Shown piece after piece: positions 47,400-59,726 of a DNA stretch of 64,000 nt. The stretch is from Nyssa sinensis (Eukaryota; Streptophyta; Magnoliopsida; Cornales; Nyssaceae), in assembly GCA_008638375.1 (NCBI GenBank), contig CM018032.1:39247355-39311354 (forward strand), written 5' to 3'. A program made the position numbers and the translations under genes. Under the pieces are notes generated by a model. That model ran no database searches, was not told the DNA's origin, and saw only the letters and a program-made list of their open reading frames with translations. How positions within the stretch are numbered: position 1 is the stretch's first letter; the number at the start of each line of letters is the position of its first letter.

Positions 47400-48401
47400 T
47401 TATATATATATATATATATATATAAGAAAAAAAAAGTGAGAGAAAGATACCAATTATTGCATTTCTGCTGGTAAAACCATCCCAAACTCATATTTCTCCA
47501 AATCTAATGACATTCTTTATTCCTTGAATTATCATACACATCCCAAATCATCCAATAAAACACATTTTGAACAAAAAACCCCACCTCTTACCTCACGACC
47601 TTCCATGAACAATTCCTTGCACAACCATCTAAAAACCATATAATTTCACACCCAATATCATTATCAACACAGATATCCAAACTCCTGTTGAACAAATGAC
47701 TCAAAACATATTCATTTCTCTAGAAGAAATGTTGCCCACATCAACTATTGACAGAGAGTTTGAAGAGATATGGAGTGGTGTGATGATCGGCGGTGCCCAT
47801 CGGTGGAGGTTCACGCGATTGGCAGTGGCAGTGGTGGCGGCTATGGTGCTGGCGGTGGTGCTGGTTTTTGCCGACGGTGGCTCTGAGTAGAGAAATTGAG
47901 AAAGAGAGAAGTGAATCCGTTAAATTACAAAGAAACAGAGGTGGACAGTGGGACCAAGAAAATCTCGAAACAAGGGGAGGATGGACAATCGCAAGCTTGA
48001 TGTCGCAACTCCGAAACCCTGTTAATCCACCATCTCCACTCACCGGGAAGAGCTGCTGAGTTTGGTTTGGGAGAAAAAGAAAAAAATACACTCATCTGCA
48101 CGGACCTTTTTACTTGTCTCAGCAACCAACTCTGTTGTAAGATGTACTGTGCAAAACATGTCCATCTTCAATTTTTACTCGTTTGGTTGCCGGGAAAAAA
48201 ATATGTAGAAATTTGTTCACATTTAAGGTCAAGTTTGGGTGTAGGGTCGCATAGATCTGGAAATGGTGAGGAGAGTTGGTTTTAGAGAGAGAGAGAGAGA
48301 TTAATTGAGAAGAAAAAAAAGGGAGAGGAGGTAAAATATAAGGGTAAATTAGTAATTTTACTAATTTAGTTAACAGAGTGAAGGAGACAAGACTGACAAG
48401 G

Positions 48402-48406
48402 GGGAC
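48402..48406. repeat. Target-site duplication GGGAC of element C, left
   Basis: Precedes TGTTACG of the left LTR; matches 58898-58902. Confidence 0.9.
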
Positions 48407-50850
48407 TGTTACGCCCCAAATTCCAGCGAACCCGAGGCGCGAGTAACGAGACAAAAAGAAATAAAATAACAAAGGAATAAAAGATAATTAAGGACGATCT
48501 CATACATTCTACATGCTGTTTTGATACATACATAAGGTCTGGTCCATTTGTTCATAACATACAAAATAAAATACAGTCTCGGGCTTATGCCCTTACACAA
48601 TATCAAAAGTGCCCCTTGGGCCCAACATAATTCCCAATCAGATCGTCTCTATGTCTCGTACAGTTGGGACATCATCTGAAATGTTTGCCCCACTAAAGGG
48701 GTCAGCTCAAAATGCTGGTACAATATAATGCTAACGCAAGAAATAAAACTAAGGTCGTGGCATGTGCAAGTGTATAGTTATTTCTATATGGCATTCGATA
48801 TCATGATGGCAGTATATAAACAGTATACAGTATATGAGTAGTATGCGTGACACACCCATGCAACTCTATGCCACCCATGTCTCATGATACGGTCATTCTC
48901 CGCTGGCATGAGTACCGCCACTTATGTCTCGCTTCACGGTCCGGAATCCGTCAGGCTTGTAAGTACCTATTGGCCGATTTTGGGTTTTTCACCACAGGAT
49001 CTGCACCCTCATAATGCAAAGCACCAAGTGCTTAACCCACGCCATGTCCAAGGAATCACACTATGCCAATATGCTCTGATTTCATCATGTCATAATGTAA
49101 TCTCAATGATACATATCATTCATACATAAAACATGCTTTCAAGTACATATTTCATAATGTTAACAGTTCTCCAAGCATGTGATTCACACACTACACTAAC
49201 ACATTCAATATACACATAATCATCTTCCACATCATCACCCAACATCAGCAAGATAGCATGGAACACATAAGCATGTAAACATTCAAGCAACAAGTGAACA
49301 ATCAAGGCAGCAAATCAAGTATTCCTAATCTTAATTCTATTTCTTCCTTAGCACAATATATCGTACCTGATAATCGACCCCAACTCAGGGAAAGTATACT
49401 CGTAGTAAAGTGAAATCACCGTAAGAACACCGAAGGTCAGGTCACCTTCTCTTGCCTTTCCGTGTCCCTAAAATCATAACAGGTAATTCAGTTCATTGTC
49501 ATTTGAATTTATTCTATTCATCAAATTTTATGTCTTTAATTCATAAGTTTCTATTTTGCTGAATTAGACTCTACTATTGAGTTCGGAACGTCGAAGAAAA
49601 TAAGTTTAGGTTTTTGTAGAACTCAATTCGGACATCTGGGTTCAAAAGGGCAAAACAATCATTTTGCACTTTACACGGGTCCTTACATTTCGTGACCTCT
49701 TTTCACAAATCGGATCCCACGGTTGAGTCCGGAATGCTCGAGATAATAAAGTTTCACTATTCGTTTACTAAATTCGGAATTCGTTTGACTGCGTTCCAAT
49801 CTAAGGGCATTTTGGTAATTTTAAAGGTTACTACGCGTCTTTTATTTTTTGGAATCCCGTCTCGTAAAATGGACCTCACCATTGGTCTCAGAATGGCCGA
49901 GATAGTCAAAATACACTAATGACTTGTCCCATTTGGACTCCGGGTTAATTTAAAGTATTTAAATAATTAATTAATTAATTAATTAATTAATTAATTAATT
50001 TAATTAATATTTTATTCTGGTGGGTCTAACTGTAATTTCTCCAAAGTTCAGGGGTTAAAATATAATTATTTAAAGATTTTGGGGGTCAAAATATAAATAT
50101 TTAAAAGTTCTGGGGTCAAAACGTAATTTCCAAAAAAGTACAGGGTCAATTTGTCATTTTCCAAAAGTTTAGGGGTCAAAGTTGGATTTCAACAAGTTCT
50201 GGTTCAATCAAAACTGAACCAGTGGATTTTCTATTCAAAACCCTAAACCGGTTCAAGGTTGTGGTGAACCAACCGGTCTGACCGGTTCAACAGGTCATGC
50301 TGACGTCAGCCCTAAAATAATAAAAAGGAACCCTCGTTTTTCCGGTCATCTTCCCCGGCAGAGTCGCCGGCGCCGGTTGCCAGAAAATCGTGAAACCCGC
50401 GATTTTTCATGTTTTTCACGTCCGTTTTTTCCCCTTTTTCCACCAAAATAATTCTAGGATCATAGGGAATAAATTAAACTAGTTTTTGGCCCCAAAATCC
50501 ACTGTTTTCTGACACCCACATAGATTTTTCTAGCGACTAATAATCCCCTATTTTCTCTCTCATTTCTCACTCATTTCATTCATTTTTTTTGCGTTAGGTT
50601 CCATTTTTCATATGCAATAAAACCCAAGGATTAAATCTAAACAATAAGCTACAAAACAAGTTGGATATTTGAGAGATTTTTCTAGAGAGAGAAAGCTTAC
50701 GGTTATGGGTTCTGTGATGGTGCTTCTCTCCTCTTGCTTTGCCTCTGTTCTCTACCTTGGCCTCCTTAGCTTCCCTCCTTCTGCTTCCCTTTCAAAAACC
50801 AGAGCATACACACATCACTTCCTCTCTTTCCTTTCACTTTCTCTCTCTAC

Positions 50851-50887
<37 letters not shown>

Positions 50888-51210
50888 AAATCCCATGATG
50901 GTTCTGTCCCTCTCTCAGCCCTCACCACACACATATACACTGACTACACCATACCCATTTCTTCACTCCATCAGCCACCAAATCTCTTACACACCATGCC
51001 GTTCCCATGCCACATTGAGTGTGGCACACTCCATCACACACACACACGGCACATACATCACCCACAGTGCACACATGTACTGAATTACATATATATATAT
51101 ACATAATTATACACACATTTTAATAAGTTAACATTTATATATATATATATATATATATATCTATATCCATGTATATATATATTATGCCCATCACCTACAT
51201 ACCTTCATCC

Positions 51211-51242
<32 letters not shown>

Positions 51243-51280
51243 TTAATAACCAAGAAAAAAAAAATTTCCATGTCATAACA
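48407..51280 (-). repeat. Element C left LTR
   Basis: 2874 bp, tgttacgcccc...cataaca. The fourth base is T where the right LTR has C. The shared LTR core is at 49858-49919, a TTAA run at about 49966-50004, and CT, TA and AAT microsatellites at 50850-51242. The plus-strand frame at 50669-51106 looks signal-peptide-like only because of the CT repeats. Confidence 0.92.
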
Positions 51281-51293
51281 TCCTTCCCTCCTT
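51281..51293 (-). promoter_or_regulatory. Polypurine tract of element C
   Basis: tccttccctcctt on the plus strand, identical to that of element A, next to the left LTR. Confidence 0.85.
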
Positions 51294-51329
51294 ACAAAAA
51301 TTTCGTCCCGAAATTTAAAACAACATAAA

Positions 51330-52265
51330 ACAAAAGAAAATACATCACTGATCAAACAACTCGGGATATCTAGCACGGACCTCAGCCTCACGCTCCCAAG
51401 TAGCCTCCTCAACCCCATGATGGTTCCAACGAACCTTAACCAAAGGGATAGTCCTGCCTCGCAAAACCTGGTCTCCTCGAGTCCAATATCTCTACGGGTC
51501 TCTGGTCATAAGAAGCGTCCCCCTCTAACTGAAGATCTACCCAGTCAAGTACATGTGAGGGGTCGGGATGGTACTTCCTCAACATAGATACATGGAAGAC
51601 GTCGTGAACTCCAGATAGCTGCGGTGGCAAGGCCAGCTTATAAGCCACCTCACCAACCCTCCCAAGAATCTCAAAGGGGCCTATAAATCGTGGCGACAGC
51701 TTCCCACCGCGCCCAAATCTCCTCAAGCCCCGTTTGGGAGATACCTTGAGGAACACATGGTCCCCCACCTCAAATGCCAAGGGCCGCCGCCTCCTATTCG
51801 CATAACTCCTCTGGCGACTCTGGGCTGTCAACAATCGCTGCCTAATCACTTGTATCTTGTCCGTGGTCTCACCGACTATATCGGGTCCCAAGGCAGCTGT
51901 CTCTCCCACCTCAGTCCAACACACTGGGGAACGGCACGGTCTACCATACAACGCCTCAAATGGTGCCATCTCAATACTGGACTGATAGCTGTTGTTGTAG
52001 GCAAACTCGACCAAGGCAAGGTGATCCTCCCAGCTACCCCTGAAATCCATGACACAGGCCCTAAGCATGTCCTCAAGGATCTGAATGGTACGCTCTGACT
52101 GGCCGTCGGTCTGGGGGTGAAAGGCAGTACTAAACTGGAGCTGTGTCCCTAAGGCTGTCTGGAGACTCTGCCAAAACCGTGCAGTAAAACGTGGGTCCCT
52201 ATCTAAAACAATAGATAAGGGAACTCCATGTAGTCACACTATCCCTCGATATAGTAGTAAAAGAT
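51330..52265 (-). pseudogene. Integrase C-terminal part and chromodomain of element C
   Basis: The sense reading starts near 52265 with [12 protein letters not shown] codons, then [14 protein letters not shown], which holds the third catalytic residue (Glu) of the DDE core, then 210 open codons (51436-52068) with [21 protein letters not shown], the GPF module ([10 protein letters not shown]) and HVSMLRKY. A frameshift just before 51470 puts the chromodomain (51340-51470) out of frame. The first two catalytic Asp residues and the zinc-binding domain are absent, so no integration activity can remain. The left limit is approximate. Confidence 0.88.
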
Positions 52266-53916
52266 CAATGCAAAATGCATTGTAACATGTAGACGTGCAG
52301 CCTTACCTATGGATCACTCACCTCTCCCTCAGCCAGGCGATGTGGAATGCATTACCTCCTCCCATTACCATCTCCCTCGTAGGCTTTGCCTCACCGGTAG
52401 GCGTGCAGCGACGTGCAGACATCTCCACACTCCCTGCCAGGGTCTGGTGTTAATCCCATCTGTAACGACTCACTCCACATGGCACAACACATAATGAAAT
52501 CCTCAAAACACATTGGCTCATCAATGCCAATCCTTCTCAATTTCCATCCAAGTAGCACGACTCATCTCAACAACTCAACACAATAAAAAGTAAAGGAACT
52601 TCTCACTGATCACAAAGATACCCCATGGTCTCTCGCACATGTGATGTTATCTAACCCACCTCGAATTAATCCATGAAATCACCTAGTGATTTATCCCAAT
52701 GGCATAAATACACATTTTCTGTACCACAATGCAATCTATCATCCAGCATTCTCTAAGTACCCTAATTACCCACAAGATATCAACAGTACAATCTAAAAGT
52801 AAAGTTATCATTTCCCACCTTAGTCTATATATAACCGAGACTAAGCGTCATGTACTAATAAGGGCTAGCCTATTCATTTCATGTACACGTATGTCGATTG
52901 GGTATACAATGTAGACAGTGTAGGTTACATACTCTAAACATGAAACTTACGTTAATATACCAAGGTTCAGAAGAAATAAAACACTAAACTCTTCACCAAT
53001 TTCCACTACGAACATACATCAATTTTCACACACATGCATCAACACACACATGGAAACATGTTTAAGCATTCTCTTATATATGCATCAATAATAATCAGTC
53101 TGTATATATAAAAAAAAATGTCATAATCATAGCACCATAACGGTCACTAAACTAGCATGCTTATATAAAGCAAACGTACAACATTCAATAGCTAACACGT
53201 AGCTTACTACATCAGCACCCAGTACAAAATTTTATCCCAGGAATACACATATACATAAATAAGCACATAGTCTACTGTACAGGTGACCAGGCACATTCCC
53301 AACCTTACGGATATCCAGGCTCACAGCCTATCTCACTGACAACAAGCATATAGTTTACTGTTTAATCTCATTCGTTACACTGTATAAAGGCAAGCATTGA
53401 ATCCTAGATCATCAATAACCAAGTATACTCCACCTTGTACAATTTCACAACTAAGGTAACAAGCACTCCTCTAATCATGTAATCCAAACCAACCCAATTC
53501 AAATTAAAGTCTAACCCCTCCCGATTCACAATAAAGTCAATCTTAAAAGGATCTATGGACATCCCATGGAATAAAGAAAACATCTCCCTCAGGAGTACAC
53601 ACGGTCTCTCTTCCCCTGTAGCAGCCTATATTCGTCTAAAGTGTAAATAACCGATCTATCTCCAACACAACACCAATACTAGACGCATCAAATAAGATGA
53701 AGAACCCAAATAAGGCATGCAGTCAGCGACCTCTATCGAGTAATCTCTACAGATTCTCGTCAGCATTACTCTACCCCTAATGTCATGTCAACATAGTAAA
53801 TATGAATGTATGAGATGCATCATGGTCTATCAATATGCTAGTCCATAAACTATCACAAAAAAAAAAATGTACCTCATGGCTCTGAAGGTCCAAAAGGATA
53901 GGTGACTCTAGGCTAG
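52266..53916. other. Noncoding internal segment of element C
   Basis: Aligns with 21801-23441 of element A and replaces protease, RT and most of integrase. No frame of interest. Confidence 0.7.
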
Positions 53917-54791
53917 CTACTGCATAACGCCACTCTGAGTGGTCTGGTCCTGCCTATCACCCCTCGGACTGAGAGTCCTGACACTCAATGCTGTAGGTGC
54001 ATGCTGAAAATACGGTGCCGGAGGTCCCTGACCCAATAGTGGCTGTGCAGAGGCACTTGGGTATACTAATAGAAATGTGGCTCTTCTAAGTCCTGGGAAA
54101 TCGGCCTCTGAGGACAATTGGCCCTGACATGGCCAGCCTGGTGGCATACAAAACAAAGTCATGGAGTCCCCCGTCCTTGACTCTGTACTGGTGATGGGAA
54201 TGACTCCTGACTAGACTCGATCATCTGTCTCAAGCTGGGGTCCCTCAAAGGACAAGTGACCATCTTGTGGCCAGGCTGTCCACAAATAAAACAAATAATG
54301 GTCCCTTGGGATGTATATGTGAATGTAGAAGAAGCACCAGTCCGGGACCTCTTCAATAGTCTCCTACCAGTGTGAGTATGGGCGGGTATAGATATCCGTG
54401 CAGCAGCAGCACGGGCTCGAGACCTCTTCGATGGCCTCTTACCAACGTATATCGGGGTAGACCTAGGGATCTGTGCTAGAGTCACCTCGCTCTGGGTCTG
54501 GGGCTCTCTGACTCCTCTAAGCTCAGCCAACTCTCTCTCAGCCCTGACCACTCTCGTCACTACCTCCTGTATAGTGTGAAGGAATTCCCGTATAATGGTC
54601 GCTACGTCCCCAGAACCACTAGTCTGCCCTACCTCCACTAGAGCAGGTGTAAAAGTGACGGCCTCCTCAACTGCAACATCTGCCAAAGCAGCAGCTTGGG
54701 GCCAACTATGCCACGGTGGTGCAGTGGTCCTAGGCTCATCGTGTCTAGGTGGTATAAGTCTGGGAGTAGCTTGTCTCGGTGGCATGTCCAC
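53917..54791 (-). pseudogene. Truncated Gag-like ORF of element C, with stop and frameshift
   Basis: Homologous to 23442-24311 of element A through its length: MPPRQATPR start, helical segment, Arg-rich part, first zinc knuckle CFICGQPGHKMVTC. It stops at TGA (54159-54161), where element A has CGA in the same frame; the second knuckle CFVCHQAGHVRANC follows in that frame. A one-base loss near 54050 then shifts the tail, which rejoins in the 53917-54162 frame as PYFQHAPTALSVRTL. The CGA to TGA change fits deamination of a methylated CpG. The capsid core is missing here too. Confidence 0.85.
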
Positions 54792-56017
54792 AAGTTCAAA
54801 GAGAAGAAAAAAATTAATACCCCATTGGACACAGGTGTTAAAAGAACATTAAGTAAGTACTTTTCAACACTTCACAATTTCGAAGTAACAACCACAATAT
54901 ATCATGACACACTTGCCTAATCAATACCTACATAACTAATGTCGACCATTCCTACCCGTTTGTTACACTAAACAATTTATACCGAGTTCTAACATAGCCC
55001 TCTACTAAGAAGGATTTTATCTAAACAATGTAATATGCGTATACTTAAACATTTGAACACCAGCAAGGTTTAACTCCCAGTGAATACTATCCAAAACAAT
55101 ACATCTCTCAACAACCAGGGTTTAACACAAGAACAGCTTTAAAAATCTAAAGATAAACACTTTAAGCATCCATCTATACACACAAGCTCCACAGTCCAAA
55201 TCCTTATTCTAGCATTTTAAAATTTGATGTGTCTTTTATTATCTCTTACTTTTATAGCTAGGTGATAACCCTTCATGGATTACAGCTCCTTTCATTACTT
55301 GCTGATGGGGTACCATCCATCAGCTGTAACTCAAGACCTGAGACCAATCCAGTCTGTATAAATGTCATAGTCATAGTATTATAATCCATAAAAATTAGTT
55401 ACTAACCTAGCACACTCATATAGAATTCACAAGCAACAGTCAACCAGGTAAACAACCAGGTTCACAACTTGTCTCCTAAGTAACTAGGCATACTGCCTAT
55501 CGTATAGATAACTAAGTGTACAACCCGTACCTCAAATGACTAGGCACACCGTCGATCCCCTAAAGTATACGGTCTATCATATTGACATGAGTTTCTAATC
55601 TTAGTCAACCATTACCAAAAAAAAATTCACATGCTCCCTATCTACCGGGAAATCAAGTATAATGCATACTCGTGCACACTAATGCAACCCGTGTATATAA
55701 AATATTTTAGATAAACGCTCGGTTATGTTCTTATCAGCGACTAGTGAGTACGTATAGCATGTCATAATGTACACTTAACAAATTCTCACACATTATACAT
55801 GTCATGCATCTCACTACATTAAATCACATAATCATGCATCATAACATATCATCAATCAACAAGTAATCACAACAAGTCATGCATCAGGACATATAAAACC
55901 ACATAGCACACAAGATCCTATCACATACTGCTAAAGGTTCACACCAAGTCTCATTCTTTTCTCTAGGGTCTCATGGTGTTAAACAACACCCCACGGTCTC
56001 TAGGTATTCGAACCTAA
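54792..56017. other. Leader region of element C between PBS and Gag ORF
   Basis: Noncoding, homologous to 24312-25451 of element A, about 90 bp longer. Confidence 0.6.
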
Positions 56018-56029
56018 GCTCTGATACCA
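56018..56029 (-). promoter_or_regulatory. Primer-binding site of element C (tRNA-iMet)
   Basis: The minus strand reads TGGTATCAGAGC three bases inside the 5' LTR. Confidence 0.92.
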
Positions 56030-56032
56030 CGT

Positions 56033-58827
56033 TGTCACGCCCCAAATTCCAGCGAACTCGAGGCGCGAGTAACGAGACAAAAAGAAATAAAATAATAAAG
56101 GAATAAAAGATAATTAAGGACGATCTCATACATTCTACATGTTGTTTTGATACATACATAAGGTCTGGTCCATTTGTTCATAACATACAAAATAAAATAC
56201 AGTCTCGGGCTTATGCCCTTACACAATATCAAAAGTGCCCCTTGGGCCCAACATAATTCCCAATCAGATCGTCTCTATGTCTCGTACAGCTGAGACATCA
56301 TCTGAAATGTTTGCCCCACTAAAGGGGTCAGCTCAACATGCTGGTACAATATAATGCTAACGCAAGAAATAAAACTAAGGTCGTGGCATGTGCAAGTGTA
56401 CAGTTATTTCTATATGGCATTCGATATCATGATGGCAGTATATAAACAGTATACAGTATATGAGTAGTATGCGTGACACACCCATGCAACTCTATGCCAC
56501 CCATGTCTCATGATACGGTCATTCTCCGCTGGCATGAGTACCGCCACTTATGTCTCGCTTCACGGTCCGGAATCCGTCAGGCTTGCAAGTACCTATTGGC
56601 CGATTTTGGGTTTTTCACCACAAGATCTGCACCCTCATAATGCAAAGCACCAAGTGCTTAACCCACGCCATAGTCCAAGGAATCACACTATGCCAATATG
56701 CTCTGATTTCATCATGTCATAATGTAATCTCAATGATACATATCATTCATACATAAAACATGCTTTCAAGTACATATTTCATAATGTCAACAGTTCTCCA
56801 AGCATGTGATTCACACACTACACTAACACATTCAATATACACATAATCATCTTCCACATCATCACCCAACATCAGCAAGATAGCATGGAACACATAAGCA
56901 TGTAAACATTCAAGCAACAAGTGAATAATCAAGGCAGCAAATCAAGTATTCCTAATCTTAATTCTATTTCTTACTTAGCACAATATATTGTACCTGATAA
57001 TCGACCCCAACTCAGGGAAAGTATACTCGTAGTAAAGTGAAATCACCGTAAGAACACCGAAGGTCAGGTCACCTTCTCTTGCCTTTCCGTGTCCCTAAAA
57101 TCATAACAAGTAATTCAGTTCATTGTCATTTGAATTTATTCTATTCATCAAATTTTATGTCTTTAATTCATAAGTTTCTATTTTGCTGAATTAGACTCTA
57201 CTATTGAGTTCGGAACGTCGAAGAAAATAAGTTTAGGTTTTTGTAGAACTCAATTCGGACATCTGGGTTCAAAAGGGCAAAACAGTCATTTTGCACTTTA
57301 CACGGGTCCTTACATTTCGTGACCTATTTTCACAAATCGGACCCCACGGTTGAGTCCGGAATGCTCGAGATAATAAAGTTTCACTATTCGTTTACTAAAT
57401 TCGGAGTTCGTTTGACTGCGTTCCAATCTAGGGGCATTTTGGTAATTTTAAAGGTTACTACGTGTCTTTTATTTTTTGGAACCCCGTCTCGTAAAATGGA
57501 CCTCATCATTGGTCTTAGAATGGCCGAGATAGTCAAAATACACTAATGACTTGTCTCATTTGGACTCCGGGTTAATTTAGAGTATTTAAATAATTAAATT
57601 ACTTAATTAATTAATTAATTAATTAATTTAATTAATATTTTATTCTGGTGGGTCTAACTGTAATTTCTCCAAAGTTCAGGGGTTAAAATATAATTATTTA
57701 AAGATTTTGGGGGTCAAAATATAAATATTTAAAAGTTCTGGGGTCAAAACGTAATTTCCAAAAAAGTACAGGGTTAATTTGTCATTTTCCAAAAGTTTAG
57801 GGGTCAAAGTTGGATTTCAACAAGTTCTGGTTCAATCAAAACTGAACCAGTGGATTTTCTATTCAAAACCCTAAACCGGTTCAAGGTTGTGGTGAACCAA
57901 CCGGTCTGACCGGTTCAACAGGTCATGCTGATGTCAGCCCTAAAATAATAAAAAGGAACCCTCGTTTTTTCGGTCATCTTCCCCGGCAGAGTCGCCGGCG
58001 CCGGTCGCCGAAAAATCGTGAAACCCACGGTTTTTCATGTTTTTCACGTCCGTTTTTCCCCCTTTTTCCACCAAAATAATTCTAGGATCATAGGGAATAA
58101 ATTAAACTAGTTTTTGGCCCCAAAATCCACTGTTTTCCGACACCCACATAGATTTTTCCGGCGACTAATAATCTCCTATTTTCTCTCTCATTTCTCACTC
58201 ATTTTCATTCATTCTTTTTGCGTTAGGTTCCATTTTTCATATGCAATAAAACCCAAGGATTAAATCTAAACAATAAGCTACAAAACAAGTTGGATATTTG
58301 AGAGATTTTTCTAGAGAGAGAAAGCTTACGGTTATGGGTTCTGTGATGGTGCTTCTCTCCTCTTGCTTTGCCTCTGTTCTCTACCTTGGCCTCCTTAGCT
58401 TCCCTCCTTCTGCTTCCCTTTCAAAAACCAGAGCATACACACATCACTTCCTCTCTTTCCTTTCACTTTCTCTCTCTACACTTCTCTCTCTCTCTCTCTC
58501 TCTCTAAAATCCCACGATGGTTCTGTCCCTCTCTCAGCCCTCACCACACACATATACACTGACTACACCATACCCATTTCTTCACTTCATCAGCCACCAA
58601 ATCTCTTACACACCATGCCGTTCCCATGCCACATTGAGTGTGGCACACTCCATCACACACACACACGGCACATACATCACCCACAGTGCACACATGTACT
58701 GAATTACATATATATATATATACATAATTATACACACATTTTAATAAGTTAACATTTATATATATATATATATATATCTATATCCATGTATATATATATT
58801 ATGCCCATCACCTACATACCTTCATCC

Positions 58828-58859
<32 letters not shown>

Positions 58860-58897
58860 TTAATAACCAAGAAAAAAAAAATTTCCATGTCATAACA
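56033..58897 (-). repeat. Element C right LTR (5' LTR in sense)
   Basis: 2865 bp, tgtcacgcccc...cataaca, nearly identical to the left LTR; repeat tracts differ in length. Confidence 0.92.
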
Positions 58898-58902
58898 GGG
58901 AC
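58898..58902. repeat. Target-site duplication GGGAC of element C, right
   Basis: Follows the CATAACA end of the right LTR; matches 48402-48406. Confidence 0.9.
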
Positions 58903-58974
58903 AGTGTTATTTCAAAAATTATAAGAGAGGTTTCTATAATTGTCAGAAACTTTAGGGGAGGTAAGTATAATTAT
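58898..58974 (-). repeat. MULE-like right terminal inverted repeat (outer part)
   Basis: The reverse complement reads tacttacctcccctaaag...aataacactgtccc. Its inner end is cut off by element C at the GGGAC duplication. Confidence 0.7.
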
Positions 58975-59475
58975 CTTCTTTTTTTTTTAACATGTAATCT
59001 GAAAATTCCAAACAACCACTAATTTCTCAAAATATTTGAAATGCCTTATCCTTATTTATGACGCAATAAAATTCAACAAATTGACACTGAAATCATCTCA
59101 GAAAATATATTAAAAATTAAATAAGAAAAGCACAAAATTATCTTAACCATTAGTTGTAAATATAAATAGATATACCTTATATAAAGCAGTTCAACGTTGG
59201 TAATATACATACAAAAACAAAGTAACAACATAGATTAAAGCAAAACTAACTAGTCGTCCTTTTTGGGGGGGGGGGAGTTTCTCGGACAATTTTTTAATGT
59301 AACAGGTTTAATTAGCAGAACATCTTCAGGGTCAAAACGTTCTAAACTACTGACTAAAATTAATTAAAAGAATTCCACTAAATGAGTTAAATAGGCCCAA
59401 ATGCCTACAACCATTAAAACATAAAATAGGCCCACATGCCTATACTTAACGAAATAAAAAGTTCATACGAAACCA
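58975..59475. other. Intergenic stretch right of the MULE-like element
   Basis: No gene. T run at 58979-58988 and a G run at about 59264-59275. Its 3' part (59390-59460) repeats 'aggcccaaatgcct' phrases. Confidence 0.5.
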
Positions 59476-59726
59476 CTAGGCTATGCCGCCACCTTCTGTA
59501 GCTTGTATCACATGGACTAAAGCTGGTTCTTCTTCTTTCAAGCCTATCGTGAATGTTGGGGACTTCCTCGATAACTCGGCCCAAGTGGATTGCACCAATC
59601 CTTGCATCGCTTCCTTGATCTTCTTAACTCTCGACCTTGAGATTGGCCCATCTGGAACTTGTAAAGGATCCTTAAGACTCGTTCCACCATGGTGCCCATC
59701 ACCCTAGCCTTATTTCCCACAAGCTA
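59476..59726 (-). pseudogene. C-terminal tail of a Ty3/gypsy polyprotein
   Basis: About 75 codons on the minus strand read PLQVPDGPISRSRVKKIKEA, then MQGLVQSTW and HVIQATE, ending in a stop at 59476-59478. The GPxTRSRAKKIxEA pattern is the usual tail of several plant gypsy polyproteins. Nothing upstream of it remains: it meets the oppositely oriented Tat relic at about 59726. A fragment of a separate dead element. Confidence 0.6.

Larger units (their letters stand above)
48407..58897 (-). mobile_element. Element C: sister of element A, Ty3/gypsy chromovirus derivative
   Basis: LTRs at 48407-51280 (2874 bp) and 56033-58897 (2865 bp), with GGGAC duplicated at 48402-48406 and 58898-58902. PBS 56018-56029, polypurine tract 51281-51293. 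The internal 4752 bp has the same parts in the same order as element A, and the same junction between integrase remnant and noncoding filler. The LTRs differ clearly from those of element A, so A and C are separate insertions of one deletion-derivative family. The two LTRs of C are nearly identical, so it is young. Confidence 0.93.
46693..58974. mobile_element. MULE-like DNA transposon (about 1.8 kb without element C)
   Basis: The left end (46693-46778; attacacctacctcccctgaa...aacactgtccccc) is the reverse complement, with few changes, of 58898-58974 plus the few bases before element C (48398-48406). These are terminal inverted repeats of roughly 85-90 bp with the AATTACACCTACC-type sequence seen in plant Mutator-like elements. 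Both ends lie against ttcttttttttt, so the duplication is in a T run and cannot be read exactly. The inside (46780-48390) codes for no transposase; it is T/C-rich and includes short frames of no known type. Element C is inserted in the right repeat. Confidence 0.65.

Noticed and set aside
50669..51106. 145-codon frame with a signal-peptide-like start in the element C LTR
   Set aside because: The hydrophobic/Ser character comes from CT microsatellites. The frame is cut to 69 codons in the other LTR by repeat-length change, which a real gene would not tolerate.
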